Assembly: GCA_030407085.1 (NCBI GenBank)
Contig: CM059587.1
Coordinates: 93,801,001-93,865,000 of the forward strand
DNA length: 64,000 nt
Source of the DNA: Trichopria drosophilae
Taxonomy: Eukaryota > Arthropoda > Insecta > Hymenoptera > Diapriidae
Reading direction: 5' to 3'
Under the pieces are notes generated by a model that had not been told where the DNA came from, ran no database searches, and was given only the letters and a program-made list of their open reading frames with translations. A program made the translations under genes and the position numbers. Shown in pieces: positions 60,575 through 64,000 of the stretch (positions are counted from its first letter, which is position 1; the number at the start of each line of letters is the position of its first letter).

Positions 60575-61625
60575 ATGTGCACGACGGAAATGACAGAAGC
60601 CTATACAATGTCTCCTTCGGCAGCTTCTTCCAGTGGCACAGCAGGCGGTTGTTTAGGTTCACCGAACCACCAAAGACGTACTCCTTCTCGAAGTTCTCCT
60701 GGAAGAACGGAAGTGCATGAAGACGAAGACGAGATCTCCGTAGGTTGTCCAAGTCCTTTGCCATTAGTAGTAGCTGCTCCTTGCGAAGAGGAAGAACGAT
60801 TAAGTTCATCTCGGGAGGAATGTAGTGATCGACTGAGTTCATGTAGGAGTTATCCCGATGGTCTAGACGAGGATGACAGATACTCTCGGGATGATGACAA
60901 CTACAGAATGAGTCACAAAAGGAGAATGTCTGCCTCGCAAATGTTGGGTAGCGATGTCATGTCTTTACGAGAGGGTGACGACGAAGAGGACGATGACCGA
61001 CGGAGCCGAAACGGTAACGGAGCGGGTGGTACCGATGATTACTTCAAACCTTTGAAACGTCTCAAAATGGTTCCGATTCAGCAATCCGACGAGGAAGATG
61101 AACGGGACAGGGATGCGAACGAACGTGGTGTTAAATCGTTCAGTATTTTGGACATTTTGTCCCACAGGCCAAAGGCAAAAATCGTACGACCGTGGGATAC
61201 GGACGAACCCGGTCTAAATCATCATCACCAACGGCATAGTCGTCATCAATCACCTCACCATCAGCATCTCAACCATTCCGGTCACGCTGGACCCCGAGAT
61301 CTCTCGCTCATGGGCATGTCCTTGGCTTCCATTTCCGGGTCCATCAGTGAACCGCCACTGAGCAGTTCCTCGTCCTCCGGAAGAAGTTCCGTATCCGATT
61401 CTGGAAGTCCGGATCCGCTGGTGCACCATCATCACAGTATGCATCACGGGATGCATCCCGGCATGCATCATCCCGCCATGCAACAGCAATTCAAAAGGAA
61501 ATCGCAACAGCAGCATGGCGTGCAGAGTGGGCAGAATGGGAAGAGAGCTCCGGGTCAAGGAAGTCCTCTCGACGCGCTCTTCCAAATGACGAACAAGACC
61601 TTCGACGCCGGCGAACACAGTCAAG
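60575..61625 (+). CDS. lb: ladybird (LBX-family) homeobox protein, coding part of first exon
   Basis: Predicted nuclear transcription factor; ladybird/LBX proteins specify muscle, heart and neural cell fates. Seen: 350 codons plus one base, ending at a consensus donor (CAAG|GTGAGT, intron from 61626, phase 1). The ATG at 60575 is preceded by an in-frame TGA at 60503-60505; ATGs at codons 6 and 12 are alternative starts. Layout: Ser-rich N terminus (13-45), acidic stretches (49-53, 71-74, 97-108, 134-142, 172-180), a basic KPLKRLK patch (158-164), eh1-like FSILDIL at 189-195 followed by HRP, His-rich tracts (216-237 and 284-299), Ser run (263-268), Gln runs (303-305, 311-313), and SPLDALFQMTNKTF at 330-343. 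Known: human LBX1 has FSIEDIL and SPLCAL...KTF in the same order before its homeodomain. Inferred: the homeodomain is encoded by an exon beyond the window. If the intron were retained the frame would stop at 61657. Another NK-type homeobox gene is less likely because of the paired motifs. Confidence 0.83.
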
Positions 61626-62059
61626 GTGAGTTTCAAATATATTCCAGTCATCCTTAGATCTGGATTTATGGCGTGATTACGCAGCCAGAGATCCAAGGGG
61701 CGTATAGTAATGCGAATCATTAAAGCTTTAATGAAGTTATTTCCGCGATACGAAACTGATTCGTTTCACCTTTTTCATTTCCACAAAGATAAACGCTGCA
61801 TGTCTTTTTCTTCAAACCTTTTTTCCTGCATAATTGCTTTATAGTTCTCATTCTGTCTCATGGTTATTTTATATTATCATTTTGTATGTACATCGCAGAA
61901 TCTGGATATTGTACGCATTATTTATCAATTGAATGAATGTGGATTTTGTGCAAGAGTCATCGACGACTTCGTCTTTATTACGTCCAGACGCGGCAAGGTC
62001 TAATTACGAGGAACGACTATATACGTATTTTTCCTCGAGTAACCGACCGTTACATGAGT

Positions 62060-62067
62060 ATTTGCAT
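62060..62067 (-). promoter_or_regulatory. POU octamer site in the first intron
   Basis: The plus strand reads ATTTGCAT, the exact reverse complement of the octamer ATGCAAAT bound by POU-domain factors. It sits among TAATTA cores (about 62000, 62090 and 62200) in a GC-elevated stretch, which suggests an intronic enhancer. Function is inferred only. Confidence 0.4.
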
Positions 62068-63784
62068 TTAGTCTCGTGTGCCGATTTGTAATTAGGTGAC
62101 TACATCGCTTTTTAACGATAGCGAAGCTCGACTCATTAGCGTCATTATCCTAAGAACCAGGTTGCACTACCCATTCCATTCGATTCTCGATCGGGATAAT
62201 TAGAAATGATCGCTGTTGATTCGTGTTTCGAAATTTATGATTACCGATCCAACAAGTCCGCGATGTTTTATTCAACAAACCTTTTCAATTATCAAATAAT
62301 TTACTCGTAATTTCATACGTCAAGGTTACATTTTTCCTTAATGTTTCTATTATTGTCGATTAAATTTGTCTACATAAAAAAATCTGTTTAAAATCGCTCG
62401 TGAAGTATCGTAAATATCGGTAAAAAACGGTCGTTTTAAAAGGTCGACTTTTCTGCTTTTTTTTCGTTGCAATATAATTTTATTGTGCGATCGTCGGGTC
62501 TTTCGAGGAAAAGTTAACGTGAAAGATAGGAGGCGAGCCCGTTATGTCATTGTGAGTAAAAAGTACGCACGATGTAAATTTCATACACATCAAGATACAA
62601 CGTAGCGTTTCAGAAAATTCGTAGAAAACATCCAATTAAAAATAGGTTTGCGCAAGTTTTCTTTCAAGAGTTTATCAGTTTAAATCGATGATATCGAAGT
62701 TACAATTATGTTCCTTTCAAATATAAATGTACTTTCAACTAACGAACGGTTCCGTATCCTGTAATTCTGCAAAATATCGCTCGTTTACTTCCTACATTTT
62801 TAAATTAGTTCTTTCCTTTTATTTTCATACTAACAGGTACTAGTTTCAGCTTCAGAAAATAGTTTTTTAACAGTAAAAAACGAATAGCGGCGAAAATATA
62901 AAACGCATTTTTTACAACACAGATTTTCTACGAACATTTCCGCATTTTTAAACTGTAATAAAGTTTAGTAGGTGTTTGTCAAACTTTAACGAGCAATAGG
63001 CGCGTAAAAAACTCTAGGTGGAATTATCAAATCTTTAAAAAAAAACGCAACATTGTCAGAACGTGACGCGGAGGTAGATTCATTTAAATTACAATTAGAA
63101 ATTATCATGTAAATTGCTACGTACATTGGGTCGTTATTTTTATGTTAAAACTTCTTTTTGCGTTCAGATTTAATATTTGTTAAGCTACTATTAAAGATAA
63201 TAACGAATTATTCAGCATGATACAAAAATGTAAAAAACCATTTACAGGCAAATCGACGAAAAATTTCGTGTGCATGTAACAAAATTAACAATCTGAAAAC
63301 CTTATTAGCGGCAACTTAAGAAAAGCCTGTAAATCCCCGGATTACGTAACATTTACCACATCCTTGGTTGTAAAGGACTTTCGGCAAACCAAGATTAAAA
63401 ATCATCTTCAATCGTCATATGATCATCGTAAAATTAGAGGTTTATTGTGGATAACGGCAACCAGGTCTTTCGGTTTTTGAGCAAAGAACATCATCATGGT
63501 GGTCCCTCATGATCGGCCATTGTTTACGATAGGCTGCACAAATCGTTTTACGGCACTTTTCCACGGCGCCACTGTGGCTTTTTCCTTTAAATTCTCGTTT
63601 GAAGAACTTTTAAAAAATGACGAATCAAATGGCCATTCAGACAATAGCTAGAAGTAATTAATTTCTTTAAAAAAAAATAAAACAAAAAAGAAATTATGAT
63701 AGACATTGAGTGAGCAAGGTTTGAGTTCATATTTTTTAAGACCACCGTTCACCCTCTGCAGGCTTAAGGTGTCGCATCTGTTTC

Positions 63785-63792
63785 ATTTGCAT
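63785..63792 (-). promoter_or_regulatory. second POU octamer site in the first intron
   Basis: Another exact ATTTGCAT, followed directly by AAATATT, giving a composite TATTTATGCAAAT on the minus strand. This is a typical POU/Oct arrangement. Function is inferred only. Confidence 0.4.
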
Positions 63793-64000
63793 AAATATTG
63801 CGTGTTACTCAGACACGACACGTTGACTACCGACGGCAGGTCGGCCAACGTGTAAAGCGCAGAATTTCTGCACTCTTTACGTGATAATTTTTCTATTCTT
63901 CGGCCACCTTTTGAAGTAAAAAATGTGTGTCAAAACCTGGACATGTGTTCAAAAAATTGCTCCATTTCCATCCGTGAAGAATTGTTAATTGCACTGGGAA

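Larger units (their letters stand above)
61626..64000 (+). other. first intron of the ladybird gene (partial)
   Basis: It starts with GTGAGT directly after the coding exon, and no homeodomain-encoding frame follows within the window. The intron therefore runs past position 64000. The sequence is AT-rich with unbroken unique stretches. Around 61960-62240 several TAATTA/TAATTAG-type homeodomain cores and an octamer cluster together; another octamer lies at 63785-63792. No inverted-end transposon was seen in it. Confidence 0.75.

Noticed and set aside
60519..60842. 107-codon minus-strand frame overlapping the start of the ladybird exon
   Set aside because: Antisense shadow of real coding sequence, without recognisable motif.
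61250..61720. 156-codon minus-strand frame
   Set aside because: It is antisense to the ladybird exon and arises from its His-codon bias; no domain is seen.
1..64000. CRISPR arrays, operons or other prokaryotic systems
   Set aside because: The regular repeats here are a hexamer microsatellite and an inverted 50-bp minisatellite without spacers, and the base content and splice donor indicate a eukaryotic genome.

Overview
This 64-kb window looks like a piece of an arthropod, most likely insect, nuclear genome. It is strongly AT-rich, has no bacterial-style operons and no long open frames over the first 60 kb, and carries many TA- and TTAA-flanked DNA-transposon relics plus a Helitron. The order of insect cannot be fixed from this sequence.

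Only one protein-coding gene is convincing. At 60575-61625 (+) lies the coding part of a first exon that I read as the homeobox gene ladybird (lbe/lbl; LBX family). It has an eh1-like repressor motif (FSILDIL) and a downstream SPLDAL...KTF motif that matches the pre-homeodomain motif of LBX proteins. It ends at a clean CAAG|GTGAGT splice donor. The homeodomain exon would lie to the right of the window. Positions 59760-60574 hold promoter/5'UTR sequence, and 61626-64000 is the start of the first intron, with two perfect POU octamers.

The other ~59 kb is a gene desert. Such deserts next to developmental homeobox genes usually hold regulatory DNA. AT-rich, repeat-laden stretches alternate with GC-elevated blocks that carry no recognisable repeat (about 5340-6360, 6840-8130, 12150-12510, 15240-15780, 17740-18960, 31370-31620, 35520-36430, 45830-46640, 48150-49330, 57560-60570). 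These blocks are the best places to look for conserved enhancers. Two of them (15530-15660 and 17755-17890) share a diverged duplicated segment.

The mobile-element content is layered. A TTAA-flanked piggyBac-type element (19577-23894) encloses a second element built of palindromic arrays. A TA-flanked CACTGAG-terminus MITE family is present in several copies (29304, 29991, 32329, 40092, 42248, 56649 and a lone end at 3392). One copy is split by a 918-bp foldback element (40498-41415) and another by a 2.6-kb Helitron (42600-45209) with a broken Rep/helicase N-terminal coding region. Two pogo/Tigger-like MITEs (34812-35075, 38428-38877), a pogo transposase relic (about 37150-37440), a 1.6-kb element with 34-bp inverted ends (52065-53696), a LINE-like 3' tail and a pure 325-bp AACAAG hexamer repeat complete the picture. 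The short open frames scattered elsewhere match nothing I recognise and are treated as chance.
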